Shown here piece after piece: positions 37,126-50,875 of a DNA stretch of 64,000 nt. Position numbers and translations under genes: made by a program. Source of the stretch: Physella acuta. Lineage: Eukaryota > Mollusca > Gastropoda > Physidae. Location: NCBI RefSeq assembly GCF_028476545.1, contig NW_026733037.1:72613-136612 (forward strand), written 5' to 3'. Below the pieces are notes generated by a model, which saw only the letters and a program-made list of their open reading frames with translations, was not told the DNA's origin and made no database searches. The first letter of the stretch is position 1; every line of letters starts with the position of its first letter.

Positions 37126-39199
37126 TCATCCAACTACAGGGGATAAAAAAACACAGTTTAATTTATATTTGAAATGAGAAATAATAATTATATATTAGAG
37201 AAGAATTAAGTCAAATAGTCAATTCGTGTTTTACAGTTAGTTTCTCCAGTCCATTTCGTTATTCATCTCGATTCTTGTCCATTTCATGGTGCTCAGTGCA
37301 TTACCCTGTCTCTGATCACAACACTGACCACAACACTGACCACAACACTGACCACAACACTAACCATAACTCTAACCATAACACTGACCACAACACTGAC
37401 AACAACACTGACCACAACACTGACCACAACACTGACCACAACACTGACCACAACACTGACAACAACACTAACCAGTAATGTCCACATATGAGACTTACCT
37501 AAGAACTGACACAAGTAATGTCCACATTTTAGACTTACCTAAGAACTGACACAAGTAATGTCCACATTTTAGACTTACCTAAGAACTGACACAAGTAATG
37601 TCCACATTTTAGACTTACCTAAGAACTGACACAAGTAATGTCCACATTTTAGACTTACCTAAGAACTGACAGGAGTAATGTCCACATTTTAGACTTACCT
37701 AAGAACTGACAGGAGTAATGTCCACATTTTAGACTTACCTAAGAACTGACAGGAGTAATGTCCACATTTTAGCCTTACCTAAGAACTGACACAAGTAATG
37801 TCCACATTTTAGACTTACCTAAGAACTGACACAAGTAATGTCCACATTTTAGACTTACCTAAGAACTGACAGGAGTAATGTCCACATTTTAGCCTTACCT
37901 AAGAACTGACACAAGTAATGTCCACATTTTAGCCTTACCTAAGAACTGACACCAGTAATGTCCACATTTTAGACTTACCTAAGAACTGACACAAGTAATG
38001 TCCACATTTTAGCCTTACCTAAGAACTGACACAAGTAATGTCCACATTTTAGACTTACCTAAGAACTGACACAAGTAATGTCCACATTTTAGCCTTACCT
38101 AAGAACTGACACAAGTAATGTCCACATTTTAGCCTTACCTAAGAACTGACAGGAGTAATGTCCACATTTTAGCCTTACCTAAGAACTGACACAAGTAATG
38201 TCCACATTTTAGCCTTACCTAAGAACTGACACCAGTAATGTCCACATTTTAGACTTACCTAAGAACTGACACAAGTAATGTCCACATTTTAGCCTTACCT
38301 AAGAACTGACACAAGTAATGTCCACATTTTAGACTTACCTAAGAACTGACACAAGTAATGTCCACATTTTAGCCTTACCTAAGAACTGACACAAGTAATG
38401 TCCACATTTTAGCCTTACCTAAGAACTGACACAAGTAATGTCCACATTTTAGCCTTACCTAAGAACTGACACAAGTAATGTCCACATTTTAGCCTTACCT
38501 AAGAACTGACAGGAGTAATGTCCACAGCTATTGATGGTACAGACTTCATTGGGTCCACACCCCGACAGGCTGATAGAGATGGGGTTGCTGTTACATGTGT
38601 CCATGCACATGTTGCCAAAAGAGAATAAATCTCGAGGCGCACCATAGGACAACACTAGGGGAAAACATTTAAAATAGTTGAGTTTATAGAGGGAAAAAAG
38701 TTAAAATAACTATGTTTATAAGGGAAATGTTTTCAAATATGCACATGCTTACGTGAAATATTTTATATTTATGTGTTTAGATGAAGTATTTTTAAATATT
38801 TATTTTTATAGGAGAAATATTTTAAAATATTTACGTTTATAAGTGTAAAGTTTAAAACATTTTAAAAACATAACTGTATTGCCATATTTGAAACATTTAA
38901 ATATTTATCTTTAATTATTTATGTAGTTTCTTTTACCGTCATTCTAATGAAATGAAATAGCTATCTCTACTATTCAGCTAATGTTAAAATACTACACAAG
39001 TCGCGAATACACTTCATAGTATCATAGCTGGACACACATAAAAAAAGGCAAACGTTATTGCTGTATTTGGTCTCAATTTTTTAATTATAATTAATTATAA
39101 GCAATGCGCAAATAAGTGGTTAAAGGAAAGCATAATCTGAACTTTAAATCAATTACCTAGAAAAATGGCCAACACAGCAAAACACAGAACACCTTTCAT
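37126..39199 (-). CDS. Gene C: secreted six-cysteine WAP-like peptide with donor array
   Basis: Exon 1 (39157-39199) encodes leader MKGVLCFAVLAIFL and ends in phase 1 at GTAATT. Exon 2 (38499-38654) follows TTTTCCCCTAG and encodes the whole cysteine part C-x3-C-x11-C-x5-C-x4-C-x4-C, ending CTINSCGHYSCQFL, phase 1 at GTAAGG. A likely exon 3 starts at 37133 after TTTTTTTATCCCCTGTAG and adds VG then TGA, giving about 68 residues. A minus-strand AATAAA lies at 36997-37002. Intron 2 is mostly array C, tandem copies of the exon 2 end with its donor. APRD after the leader matches genes A and B. Exon 3 is inferred from the acceptor and frame only. Without splicing the frame reads GKAKMWTLLVSVLR and stops at the second donor. 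Confidence 0.8.
37316..37467. repeat. 12-bp minisatellite in gene C intron 2
   Basis: About 13 units of ACAACACTGACC with a few ACTAACCATAAC variants, between the presumed exon 3 and array C. Confidence 0.9.
37468..38498 (-). repeat. Array C: tandem copies of exon end plus splice donor
   Basis: About 26 units of 40 bp. On the minus strand each reads GTAAGTCTAAAATGTGGACA then TTACTTGTGTCAGTTCTTAG and the next GTAAG. The part from GGACATTAC to CTTAG equals the last 26 nt of gene C exon 2, and the array starts exactly at that exon's donor. All units I read keep AG/GTAAG. GTAAGT and GTAAGG versions are interspersed, and the coding part varies between CTCCTG (the exonic form), CTTGTG and CTGGTG. 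Confidence 0.95.
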
Positions 39200-39516
39200 T
39201 GTAGCTCTTTAGAAATTTCTACCACACTAAAGAGACAAGTATAAAGCCAAGACGAAATTTAAGAACTTTTTTTTTAACGAAAGTTAGAATAGATAACAGC
39301 TAAATGTCAGGGAAAAGCTATCTTTTTAAACTGTTATCTTACCGGATTTCCCGAGTTTTTCAATGTCTGTGAGATTTTTAACTGCAACTGTTCAAAACCT
39401 CGGCAAAAAATTGTTTAGTTCGTATCTTGAGGGAAACTCGTTGATTAGTCTAAACTAATTGAAATATCCCATGAAATGAAAGAAAACGCCAAGAATGTAA
39501 TTGACTTGCTTAAGCT
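39200..39516. other. Gene C upstream region
   Basis: Minus strand: GGTAGAAATTTCTAAAGAGC precedes the ATG, and a TTTATACTT TATA-like element lies about 40 bp upstream of it. No repeat seen. Confidence 0.35.
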
Positions 39517-39960
39517 CATGAGGAGCAAAGGGCTGCAGGTACGCCTCTCCATTGGACTCTGTTTTGGATAGGTCTCTTTAGTTTAGCCTGTGTATACCCC
39601 ACAGTCAAGAATTGAAATGACTGACCTAATACTGTAAAGCCCACTAGGAGCAAAGGGCTGCAGGTACGCCTCTCCATCGGACTCTGTTTTGGATAGGTCT
39701 CTTTAGTTTAGCCTGTGTATACCCCACAGTCAAGAATTGAAATGACTGACCTAATACTGTAAAGCCCACTAGGAGCAAAGGGCTGCAGGTACGCCTCTCA
39801 ATTGGACTCTGTGTTGGGAGAGGTCTATTTAGTTTTGCCCATGTATACCCCGCAGTCAAGAATTGAAATGAATGACCTAATCTTGTGAAGCCCACTAGGA
39901 GCAAAGGGCTGCAACAACACTTCTCATCGATGTTCTGCTTTGTAAAGGTCTCTCTAGCTG
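39517..39960. repeat. 128-bp tandem repeat
   Basis: Three and a half units beginning AGGAGCAAAGGGCTGCAGG, containing TTTAGCCTGTGTATACCCC and CAAGAATTGAAATGACTGAC. The first two units are nearly identical; the others are more diverged. Minus-strand open frames across it have no recognisable content. Confidence 0.85.
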
Positions 39961-40104
39961 AGCCCATATAAGCCCAAAACCAAGATTTTCTATGATGACA
40001 ATGAAATATTCTACGTGACAGTAGAACAAAACGAAGACAGTCACCACTACATAATAAGAACATTTTTAAAAAATGATAAGATCGATGTAGAATTAGACAA
40101 AAAA

Positions 40105-40320
40105 TACGGGGACGGCGTGATCGGGCAATGGTTAGCGTGTGATTTTTGTTTAAATCCTGATGTCCCAAGTTCGATTGCTCAGATAGTTAGGGCTCGATAT
40201 CTGCGGGCGGCAACCCAGCTAGGAGAAAAAAAAACTCCAAAATCAAACGTAACAAATTGAAACGTAATACTTGATTGTGTTGGAGGGAATCCCTTCCAAC
40301 ATTAAAAATTGAGAAACAAG
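40105..40320 (+). mobile_element. tRNA-derived SINE
   Basis: GGCGTGATCGGGCAATGGTTAG resembles a tRNA head with A box; CCAAGTTCGATTGC is a B box. The block AACTCCAAAATCAAAC and TTGTGTTGGAGG follows, shared with 4580-4740, then an A-rich tail. Confidence 0.5.
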
Positions 40321-41237
40321 AAGAAACTACTGTTTTCTTGTAACCTAGTTAGCTCTTGTGTGGACAAAGGTTATAAAAGAAAATCCAGAAAGTAAATCGG
40401 CGTCAACGAATCGATGACGCATTAACATGTTTACAAGCAAAACTAAATTAGTTGTCCAACATTGCAATAAGGAACGTAGAAGGAGAACTGTAACTTAAAC
40501 TAAGGTGTCAGTGTCATTAATTACATAGGTAAACGACTAATTGATTGTTCAAATTTGATCTTCATTGTACCAATGTAAATTTCATTTACTTTACACTTAA
40601 ATATAAAACCTACCATGGCGTGTTTCACGTCCGCATATTACCGTGCTTTATTTTCCTTACTATAAAGAACATTATGGCAAGAACCCACAAGTACAGCTGT
40701 TCTAAACTTTGCTAATAATTTAAATGTTTGATATACTCGAATCGCGGTAAATCTAACACACAAGTGTTGATGTCAGTTCCAGTCTGTTAAAATTGATTAC
40801 ATTTTCATATATTTCAGAAATATAAAAAAAGGCGGGAAGTTTTGATGCCAAAACGTTCCAAAAAATATACGTCACTCATAGTAATTTGTCAAAAAAATCG
40901 AAATAGCAAGACTCTGTTTTTATACAATTTGATAAGCTGTTATTATTTTAGAATAGGTGACAATAAAAGGAAAAATGGTAATCTTACATTAGAAAGAATA
41001 CCGGAGCTTAAGAACACAGATAAAAAAAATGAAAACATAAATTGCATTTCATTTCTTAAAACTTTCAAGCCAGTCTCCCTACCCCCCCCCCCCCACCACC
41101 ACCCCCCCCCCCCCCCCCACTCCCATCGCTGATTGTTATAAATGTGTAAATCATTATTCACGGATAATTTTAAACCAAGAAAATACTCTTTCGTGTTGAA
41201 TTGTTATCTTCATTTGAAATAAGAAGTCAGAATTTTG
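40321..41237. other. No gene seen
   Basis: AT-rich, with a C-rich CACCACC tract at about 41080-41120. Short open frames are unsupported. Confidence 0.45.
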
Positions 41238-41499
41238 CAGAGGCGTAGCGAGGGGGGATGGGGGGCGGGGGTACATATGTCCCCGGGCGCCGACCTTAGG
41301 GGGCGCCAAAATGGGTTGGAAAAACAAATTATAAATAGTTTTAGGCGGGTGCAAATCAAAAGTTTGAGGGTGGGGGTGGGGGGTGGGTTTCAAATAGAAA
41401 GTTTGAGGGGGGGGGGGAAGCAAATCGAACATTTGCTCCCGATGGGGGCGCCAAATTGAAAGTTGTCCACGGGCGCTGGGAAGGGTCGCTACGCCTCTG
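41238..41499. mobile_element. hAT-like MITE (family 2), complete
   Basis: From CAGAGGCGTAGCGAGG to GGTCGCTACGCCTCTG, flanked by GAATTTTG (41230-41237) and GATTTTTG (41500-41507), 7 of 8 matching. It carries GCGCCGACCTTAG and GCGCCAAAATGGGTTGG. Confidence 0.88.
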
Positions 41500-42204
41500 G
41501 ATTTTTGTATCTTTGTACTTCACGCGTTGCACACAACACAATACATCCATATTTGTTTAGATAATAGTAGACCTATCTTGATGCTCGACATGCCATTTTG
41601 TGCCGTGTTGAGATGTGGGTTCGAATCCCGTCTGGCTATACTGTTCTGTCTTTACAAGGACAATATAATGTACCTGTGTGTAGATTCGGCGATACAAATA
41701 TGTATACTAATTAAGTTCACATTTAAATAATAAATTACTAGTAACTCTACACCTTGGCTAAAAATAATACGTAACCTACAAATAGCCCAAACAGTGCTAT
41801 GAGTGTCAGTCGAGCGTCTATCTTAAAAACGTTGAACGTCAACACATTTTAATGGTAAAAGAATAGTTAAAACATTCAATAAAGTCTCAAGTTAACTTCG
41901 TTACGAATGTTTAGAGGGAAACAACCCATTACAGCATTGCATTTATACAAAAATTATAAAATACCAAAATAAAAATAAGCATTATTATAAATTATTTACA
42001 GTTATAAAAATTAATTATTTTAAACCAGAAATTTACAATAATTTTAAAGTAAAATCATGTTTGTTTTTTTTAAATTTTCATTTCTTTTAAAACATAAAAC
42101 CGTTAACAAAGTAAACAATTAATTATTATAATTTTAAAAAATTGTGAATCTATATTGCTGATGTTAACATCACTAAAATTTTCTTCATATTATAAAAATT
42201 GTAA
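41500..42204. other. No gene; tRNA-like B box
   Basis: GATGTGGGTTCGAATCCCGTC near 41609-41629 is a perfect B box, but I see no A box or cloverleaf, so it is probably a SINE scrap. The remainder is AT-rich. Confidence 0.35.
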
Positions 42205-42987
42205 AAATAAACCGGGAGTAATCTCCCCTAAACTTTCTCGAATATTCTTATATAAAACAACAGGGGATGGGAACTCGGGCTATTGACATGATTTTTAATC
42301 CATTTTAAATACTTAAAGTTTTAAAAATAGAATAAAATCTCGTAGACAAAATAATTGCACGCCAAGTGAACTAGTGAACGCCAAATAAAAAAGTGCACAA
42401 TAGCGCGCAATATTATTAGTACTTTAAAAATTTACATTAGTTTTTTGAGAAATCGGAAGTAGCGTAAATTACTACTTCCGGTCAACGGAAATTACTCAAA
42501 ATTTAACAGAAGGTAGAGAATTAGATCTTTTACTTACATGTGAAATTTCATTTATCTATCTGAAATAGTACTCAAGTTATAGGCTTTTGAAAAATTCAAA
42601 GTAGGAAAAGTACCACTTCCGGTTATCGGAAATCGCTCAAAAGTTGATACGGATCTACGATTTTGATAAAATACTTATATATGAAATTTCATCAACCTAG
42701 CTATAACGGTACTCAAGTAATCGTGTTTACACACGGACACACACACAGACACACAGACATACGGACAGAATTGCAAAGCCCAGTTTTTCAGACTGGATTA
42801 CGCATAAAACCTCTTAATTTTGATAAATCTGGATTGATAATTTTTGCCCGATTAAAATAAGTCCTCTATACTTCGGATGTGATGAAGGACTGAGGTGTAA
42901 TACGGTGAAAATTGTTAAAATTTCAAGTGATTTTTGTGCACGATTACAATACTTTCTCTATACTTCGTATATACGAGAAAGTAAAAA
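42205..42987 (+). mobile_element. Hairpin-ended repeat, long variant
   Basis: Same ends as 35440-36146 (AACCGGGAGTAATCTCCCC and ACGAGAAAGTAAAAAG), plus a right-hand segment with TAAATCTGGATTGATAATTT shared with 10843-11235. It combines the parts of two variants. Confidence 0.8.
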
Positions 42988-43415
42988 GTAAAAGAGGAAT
43001 GAAATGATTATTTATATTATTTTTAAATCTTTAAAGCAATTTTAAATTATTACATATATCATTTGTTATACAATTGTCTCTGAAAATGTTTTTTTTTCAA
43101 ACATTTGAGACCTAACAAGTGTTTATAATGAAGAGGAAATGTTATCGTCTCTAATATAATATTTTATTTAAGAGATCTATATTTATTTAAACCCTGTTAC
43201 ATTTTTTTGGGGTTGTATAGTGAGTGGATTGGTTAGTGGTTGTATAATATAAAAGAATAGTTATCTATAGACACTTTATATAGCTTTATATAGGAAAGGA
43301 AATATTTTAAAAATGTGCCCATTTGTATTATGTGTTAATCATCCATTATGAACGGAAGCGCTTTAAAAGTTTATTTTTTCAATGTCAGTGCATTTTTATT
43401 TACTTCAAAAACTTT

Positions 43416-44099
43416 TTTACTTTCTCGTATATACGTAGTATAGAGAAAGTATTGTAATCGTGCAAAAAAAAAAATTGAGATTTTTACAAATCTCGACGTT
43501 TTACACCTCACTGATACGGAAAAACATAATTTTGCAATCTTGTCCGTATGTCTGTGTGTGTGTCTGTGTGTGTGTCCGTGTGTAAACACGATAACTTGAG
43601 TACCGTTACAGCTAGGTTGATGAAATTTCATATATAAGTATTATATCAAAATCGTAGATCAGTATCAACTTTTGAGCGATTTCCGATAACCGGAAGTGGT
43701 ACTTTTTCTACTTTGAATTTTTCAAAAGCCTATAACTTGAGTACTATTTCAGATAGATAAATGAAATTTCACATGTAAGTAAAAGATCTAATTCTCTACC
43801 TTCTGTTAAATTTTGAGTAATTTCCGTTGACCGGAAGTAGTAATTTACGCTACTTCCGATTTCTTAAAAAACTAATGTAAATTTTAAAAGTACTAATAAT
43901 ATTGCGTACTATTATGCGCTTTTTTATTTCGCGTTCACTTGGTGTGCAATTAATTGTCTACGAGATTTTATTCTATTTTTAAAACTTTAAGTATTTAAAA
44001 TGGATTAAAAATCATGTCTATAGCCCGAGTTCCCATCCCCTGTTATTTTATATAAAAATATTCGAGAAAGTTTAGGGGAGATCACTCCCGGTTTATTAA
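43416..44099 (-). mobile_element. Hairpin-ended repeat
   Basis: Reverse-orientation copy from TTTTTACTTTCTCGTATATA to GATCACTCCCGGTTTATT, facing the copy at 42205 about 430 bp away. The two form a long inverted repeat. Confidence 0.8.
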
Positions 44100-44109
44100 T
44101 GTAGGTAGT

Positions 44110-44290
44110 TGGGGCAGGGTGGTCGAGTAACAGAGCAGACCAGTGTTTACCACGAAGTCTTAAGTTCAAGTCCTTGTTACTAACTCGAGTCACGGAAAAC
44201 GTAATTGGCTGGGTGTTGTGGTGATTATACAATCCCTTTATAAGTCTTAGCCGAGGGAATTGGGGAAGTTAGGACTAAAGGCGTCATTTA
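44110..44290 (+). mobile_element. tRNA-derived SINE
   Basis: GGGTGGTCGAGTAACAGAGC as head with A box and TTAAGTTCAAGTCC as B box, followed by GGCTGGGTGTTGTGGTGATT, a core related to other SINEs here. It abuts the hairpin-ended repeat. Confidence 0.55.
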
Positions 44291-45590
44291 GTAATTTAGT
44301 ATTAGGAGCAAAATATAGAAGAAATCAAATAACTGTAACCCGATATATAGATGGCCCGAACTTCTTTTTTTACAGATAACTCATTCTTCTGATTTCAGTT
44401 CACTCTGGTTCAGTACTCTATACGTAAAGTCTTGGTCCTTATACAACACATTTATCTGGCCACTTTCATATCTATCAAGTCTTTACCTTTACCTAAAACA
44501 TTTTTCTGACCCCTTTCATATCTATTTACGTCAAGTCTTGACCTTTACACATTTATCTGTCCACGTTTATACCTATCTAAGTCTTGACCCTTACAACCTC
44601 TACCAAAATAATCAAAACTGAATCAGTAATTAGCGTTCAATGTTATTTACGTCAATGTTTTTTTTTCCAATTGTTTCTTATTGTCTATTTCTTTTTGCAT
44701 CCAAAATGTTGTGGCAATCAGTACGTAATTGCATTAGAAGAAAAACAAAGATATCAGACTTGTAGACATGCATATTAACCCTCTCAAAAGATACACTTAA
44801 AAACGGTGAATAAGATTTGAAATTATAAAAACAAATATTTCTTAACCTTAAGTTCATTTTTCTGAAACAAAGTACTTCAAATCAGAATGGTGTGTTTCAA
44901 TATTGTCTGTTGCCTTAAAAGATTGTATGTAAAGTTTAATTTATAACATATTGTTGTGTCATCTTTATTAACAAGTCTTATGGTCGGGTACCGTTTAGAG
45001 CTGGGTAGACTCACTCTAACGCACTGATTTCCGGGAACCCATGTAATAACTACACAATTAGCGCTCACTCTATCTTCCGACCACGTCATTCCTTTATTAA
45101 AAAGCAACACACAAGTAGATCAACCTAAATTCCATTTACAGCACAACCAACTTTAATTATTCAGAAAAGAATAAACAATTGTTTTGGATTAAATATCTAT
45201 CGCGATTAAAATAGAGCAAGAAATGCGTCAGAGCAGAACCCAGTTTTACTGAAGTAGACTGTATTAGCTGCAGACGTAAACCGCATTTGAACTGATCGTC
45301 TGCTTGACGCCAACACAACTCTGTCATTCCCGCCTATTTTCGTTCCAATTTACCTGCTGTTCTTAGCTTTGTTTTTTATTTTCGTAACAAATGTATTTAT
45401 TCTTAGCTTTTCTCATTTCACTAGTCTTAATCTTGAAGCTAGATTATTTTCAAGAAATTTGGTATGCGAATATGTTAAGTTAATAATCGATTATCAATAG
45501 AACATAATTTCAAATAAATATTAGTGTATTTTTTTTAAAAAGACTGACTAAAAACTTTTCTAATTGCTATATGGACTAATACAATGAATC
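44291..45590. other. No gene; degenerate repeat and SINE scrap
   Basis: About 44400-44600 holds about three diverged 65-bp units with AAGTCTTGACCTTTAC and TTATCTG. About 44985-45085 on the minus strand reads ACGTGGTCGGAAGATAGAG and CATGGGTTCCCGG, a likely tRNA-derived SINE head. The rest is AT-rich. Confidence 0.45.
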
Positions 45591-45950
45591 GATGTTTGCT
45601 GCAACTTACTCGATTACCAGCAATCGTAGAGTAGATTGTAATCGATTCCTCCTGGATACCCGCACCGATACCGCCCCCGGACTAAACTATGCATCGAGTG
45701 AGACTTTGGAACAGCCCACAGCCGAGATAGGGAATTTCCGAAATCTTGCAGGATGCCGCCTATGGTGCGTCTGTTCGGCGAGTTAGCCACATCCGGACAC
45801 ACTTCAGGGGCGAGTGGACGCAGGCACAGTTTGAGGAGGGGGTCGGAGGTGGGGGAGAGGCTCGAGCACACCATCCATCTGACGTCACATTCTTCAACAC
45901 CAAGCGCTCACGAGGGAGGGGGCGATTCGGGAGCTCATATGTAAGTACCC
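45591..45950. other. GC-richer patch with overlapping open frames
   Basis: Base composition is clearly more GC-rich than the surroundings and open frames occur on both strands. The minus-strand text CLRPLAPEVCPDVANS then NRRTIGGILQDFGNSLSRLW looks protein-like, but I do not recognise it. It may be a mobile-element fragment or an exon; unresolved. Confidence 0.3.
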
Positions 45951-46019
45951 AGAATCTCAACATTAACCCCTGTGTGGTCACATTAACTCAAACTTTAACC
46001 CTTTGGACTCATCTTATTA

Positions 46020-46195
46020 CAGAGGCGTAGCGACCCTTCCCGGCGCCCGGGGACAAACTTTCCATTCCCCCCCCCACCCCTTGACCTTTTCATTTGCACC
46101 CCCCCCTCAAACTTTCAATTTGGCGCACCCCCCTAAGGTCGGCGCCCAGGGACATGTGTCCCCCCCCCCTTGTTCCCCCCCTCGCTACGCCTTTG
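46020..46195. mobile_element. hAT-like MITE (family 2), short
   Basis: From CAGAGGCGTAGCGACCC to CTCGCTACGCCTTTG with perfect 8-bp duplication TCTTATTA (46012-46019 and 46196-46203). The interior GGCGCCCGGGGACAAACTT and GGTCGGCGCCC matches family 2. Confidence 0.9.
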
Positions 46196-46203
46196 TCTTA
46201 TTA

Positions 46204-46640
46204 AGCACTCTGGTACATATACATATACTCCATACATTTTAAATAAGAGTACATAATAAAAGAATACACACACACACACACAAAAACAACAACACATCAA
46301 CAACTACCAAAATCAATTGTTACACGCCCCTTATGTGGTTACCTGTACTAAACCTTTAACCACCTTTTATTTAATCTAATTATACACTCTCATACATATA
46401 CATAAACCACGTACATTTTAAATAAAAACACATAATAAAAAAAGGAAAACCACTTAAAAATAAATAAATAAATAACGACCGAAACAATACGCTCCTTGTG
46501 TGACTGCTTTACTCCATACTTCCCACTCACGGATAAATAAACGCAAACCGCAAACATACAACAAAATAACACCTGATGCACAAAAATAGTTGTCTAAAAA
46601 TGAACTTCACCATGCGGTAACAAAAAACAGTATTGATAAC
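46204..46640. other. Diverged local duplication, no gene
   Basis: CATACATTTTAAATAAGAGT near 46232 and CGTACATTTTAAATAAAAAC near 46410 belong to two related stretches. A CA microsatellite lies at about 46266-46281. Nothing else seen. Confidence 0.4.
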
Positions 46641-46880
46641 CAGTGGCGTAGCGAGGTCGGGTGTCACCCGGCGCGGCACTTAATGGTGTCACCCCCCAGA
46701 GGCGCAGCGACCCTTCCCGTGGGCAAATTTTGGATTAGCACCCCCTCAAACTTTCGAATTTGCACCCCCCACAAGTTTTTTTCTCTATATATTTTGCTAT
46801 TTTTTACGTCGGTGTCACCCACCCTAAATGGTGTCACCCGGTGCGTTCCGAACCCCCCCCCCACCCTCGCTACGCCTCTG
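46641..46880. mobile_element. hAT-like MITE (family 1), complete
   Basis: From CAGTGGCGTAGCGAGG to CCTCGCTACGCCTCTG, flanked by TTGATAAC (46633-46640) and TTAATAAC (46881-46888), 7 of 8 matching. Interior as in 27381-27697. Confidence 0.9.
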
Positions 46881-46888
46881 TTAATAAC

Positions 46889-47274
46889 TCACAAGACTTT
46901 CTTCAATTCCAATACAACTACACATAGAATACAAACACGCTTTTGATTAATTACATTAGCACGTTTGATAACATACGTTTATGATAATAAATTAACTATA
47001 CCAATGCACATCAATGTTACTAACATCTGTCTAAGTTTGAATATAAAATCTCTAAGAAAAACACAACAAAAACGTTACTTTAGGACACGTAATGATACAC
47101 TTTCTGTGTACAATAACAATTTACCCGTGACAAAAAACAAAATCAGGACAGCCTATAAGTCAACGAAAATTTTAAAAAATACAGTTAACCGATTTCTTTC
47201 TACAACCCATCAAGACTTCTCTTAAATTAAACTAAGTCACAAGACAAAAGGTCTTTAATTAGAAAAACAGACAG
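46889..47274. other. No feature seen
   Basis: AT-rich. An 86-codon open frame at 46965 has no recognisable content. Confidence 0.4.
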
Positions 47275-48575
47275 GCCAAGAAAATGTACGGAGACGCAAC
47301 ATAAGATGGGTTACAACTGGGGAAATTGGGAAGAAAATAACATAAGAAAGAATGGTTACTACTAGAGACAAAGGGATGAAAATAGCACAAGCAAGATAAG
47401 TTACTACTGGGGACAGTTGGAGAAACTAGCACAAGAAAGATGGGTTACCACTGGGACAGTTGGAAAAACTAGCACAAGAAAGATGGGTTACCACTGGGGA
47501 CAGTAGGAGAAACTAGCACAAGAAAGATGGGTTACCACTAGGGGTAGTTGGAGAAACTAGCACAAGAAAGATGGGTTACCACTGGGACAGTTGGAAAAAC
47601 TAGCACAAGAAAGATGGGTTACCACTGGGGACAGTAGGAGAAACTAGCACAAGAAAGATGGGTTACCACTGGGGACAGTTGGAGAAAGTAGCACAAGAAA
47701 GATGGGTTACCACTGGTGATAGTTTAAGAAACTAGCACAAGAAAGATGGGTTACCACTGGTGACAGTTGAAGAAACTAGCACAAGAAAGATGGGTTACCA
47801 CTGGGGACAATTGGAGAAACTAGCACAAGAAAGATGGGTTATCACTGGGGACAGTAGGAGAAACTAGCACAAGAAAGATGGGTTACCACTGGGGACAGTT
47901 GGAGAAACTAGCACAAGAAAGATGAGTTACCACTGGGGACAGTTGGAGAAACTAGCACAAGAAAGATGGGTTACCACTGGGGACAATTGGAGAAACTAGC
48001 ACAAGAAAGATGGGTTACCAATGGGGACAATTGGAGAAACTAGCACAAGATAGATGGGTTACCACTGGGGACAATTGGAGAAACTAGCACAAGAAAGATG
48101 GATTACCACTGGGGACAATTGGAGAAACTAGCACAAGAAAGATGGGTTACCACTGGGGACAATTGGAGAAACTAGCACAAGAAAGATGGGTTACCAATGG
48201 GTACAGTTAGAGAAACTAGCACATGAAAGATGGGTTACCACTGGGTACAGTTGGAGAAACTAGCACAAGAAAGATGGGTTACCACTGGGGACAGTTGGAG
48301 AAACTAGCACAAGAAAGATGGGTTACCACTGGGTACAGTTGGAGAAACTAGCACAAGAAAGATGGGTTACCACTGGGGACAGTTGGAGAAACTACCACAA
48401 GAAAGATGGGTTACCACTGGGGGCAGTTGGAGAAACTAGCACAAGAAAGATGGGTTACTACTGGGTACAGTTGGAGAAACTAGCACAAGAAAGATGGGTT
48501 ACCACTGGGGACAGTTGGAGAAACTACCACAAGAAAGATGGGTTACCACTGGGGACATTTGAGAATCTACCCCGC
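47275..48575 (+). repeat. 44-bp minisatellite derived from a LINE tail
   Basis: About 29 units of a 44-bp motif containing GATGGGTTACCACTGGGGAC and AGTTGGAGAAACTAGCACAAG. In one frame a unit reads MGYHWGQLEKLAQER, the signature near the C-terminus of the LINE reverse transcriptase whose tail is at 6296-6590. The array is preceded at about 47268 by AGACAGGCCAAGAAAATGTA, matching the GRPRK segment that lies just upstream of this signature in the LINE. Early units are most diverged and central ones most uniform. Confidence 0.8.
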
Positions 48576-50409
<1,834 letters not shown>

Positions 50410-50531
50410 CAAGCATTTCTATAACAGTTACGCCACTTTATTAAATTTACGTTCCTTACCTCAGTGTTGTATTAGAATTGTATTAAGTACCCTTTAGTGC
50501 CTGATTGTCCATAGGGTAGGGGAAATAGAGC

Positions 50532-50865
50532 CAGTGGCGTAGCGAGGTCGGGTGTCACCCGGTGCGGCACTTAATGGTGTCACCCCCCCAGTAGCGACCT
50601 TTCCCGTGGACAAACTTTCAATTTTTTATTTGCACCCCCCCCCCTCAAGCTTTCGATTTGCACCCCCTCCCCCCTCAAGCTTTCGATTTGCACCCCCCTC
50701 AAACTTTCGATTTGCACCCCAACCCCTCAAACTTTCGATTTGCACCCCCCCCCCCTTCAAATTTTTCTCTATATATTTTGCTATGCTATTTTTTGCCTTC
50801 GTGCCACCCCCCTAAATGGTGTCACCCGGTGCGGTCCGCATCCCCCCCCCCTCGCTACGCCTCTG
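50532..50865. mobile_element. hAT-like MITE (family 1), complete
   Basis: From CAGTGGCGTAGCGAGG to CTCGCTACGCCTCTG with perfect 8-bp duplication AATAGAGC (50524-50531 and 50866-50873). The longest family-1 copy here, with four internal TTTCGATTTGCACCC blocks. Confidence 0.92.
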
Positions 50866-50875
50866 AATAGAGCTC

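Noticed and set aside
39644-40168. 174-codon minus-strand frame
   Set aside because: It runs over the 128-bp tandem repeat and a SINE. The repeated text has no domain and no splice context.
41605-41660. tRNA gene
   Set aside because: A perfect B box is present but no A box at the right distance and no acceptor stem pairing. More likely a SINE remnant.
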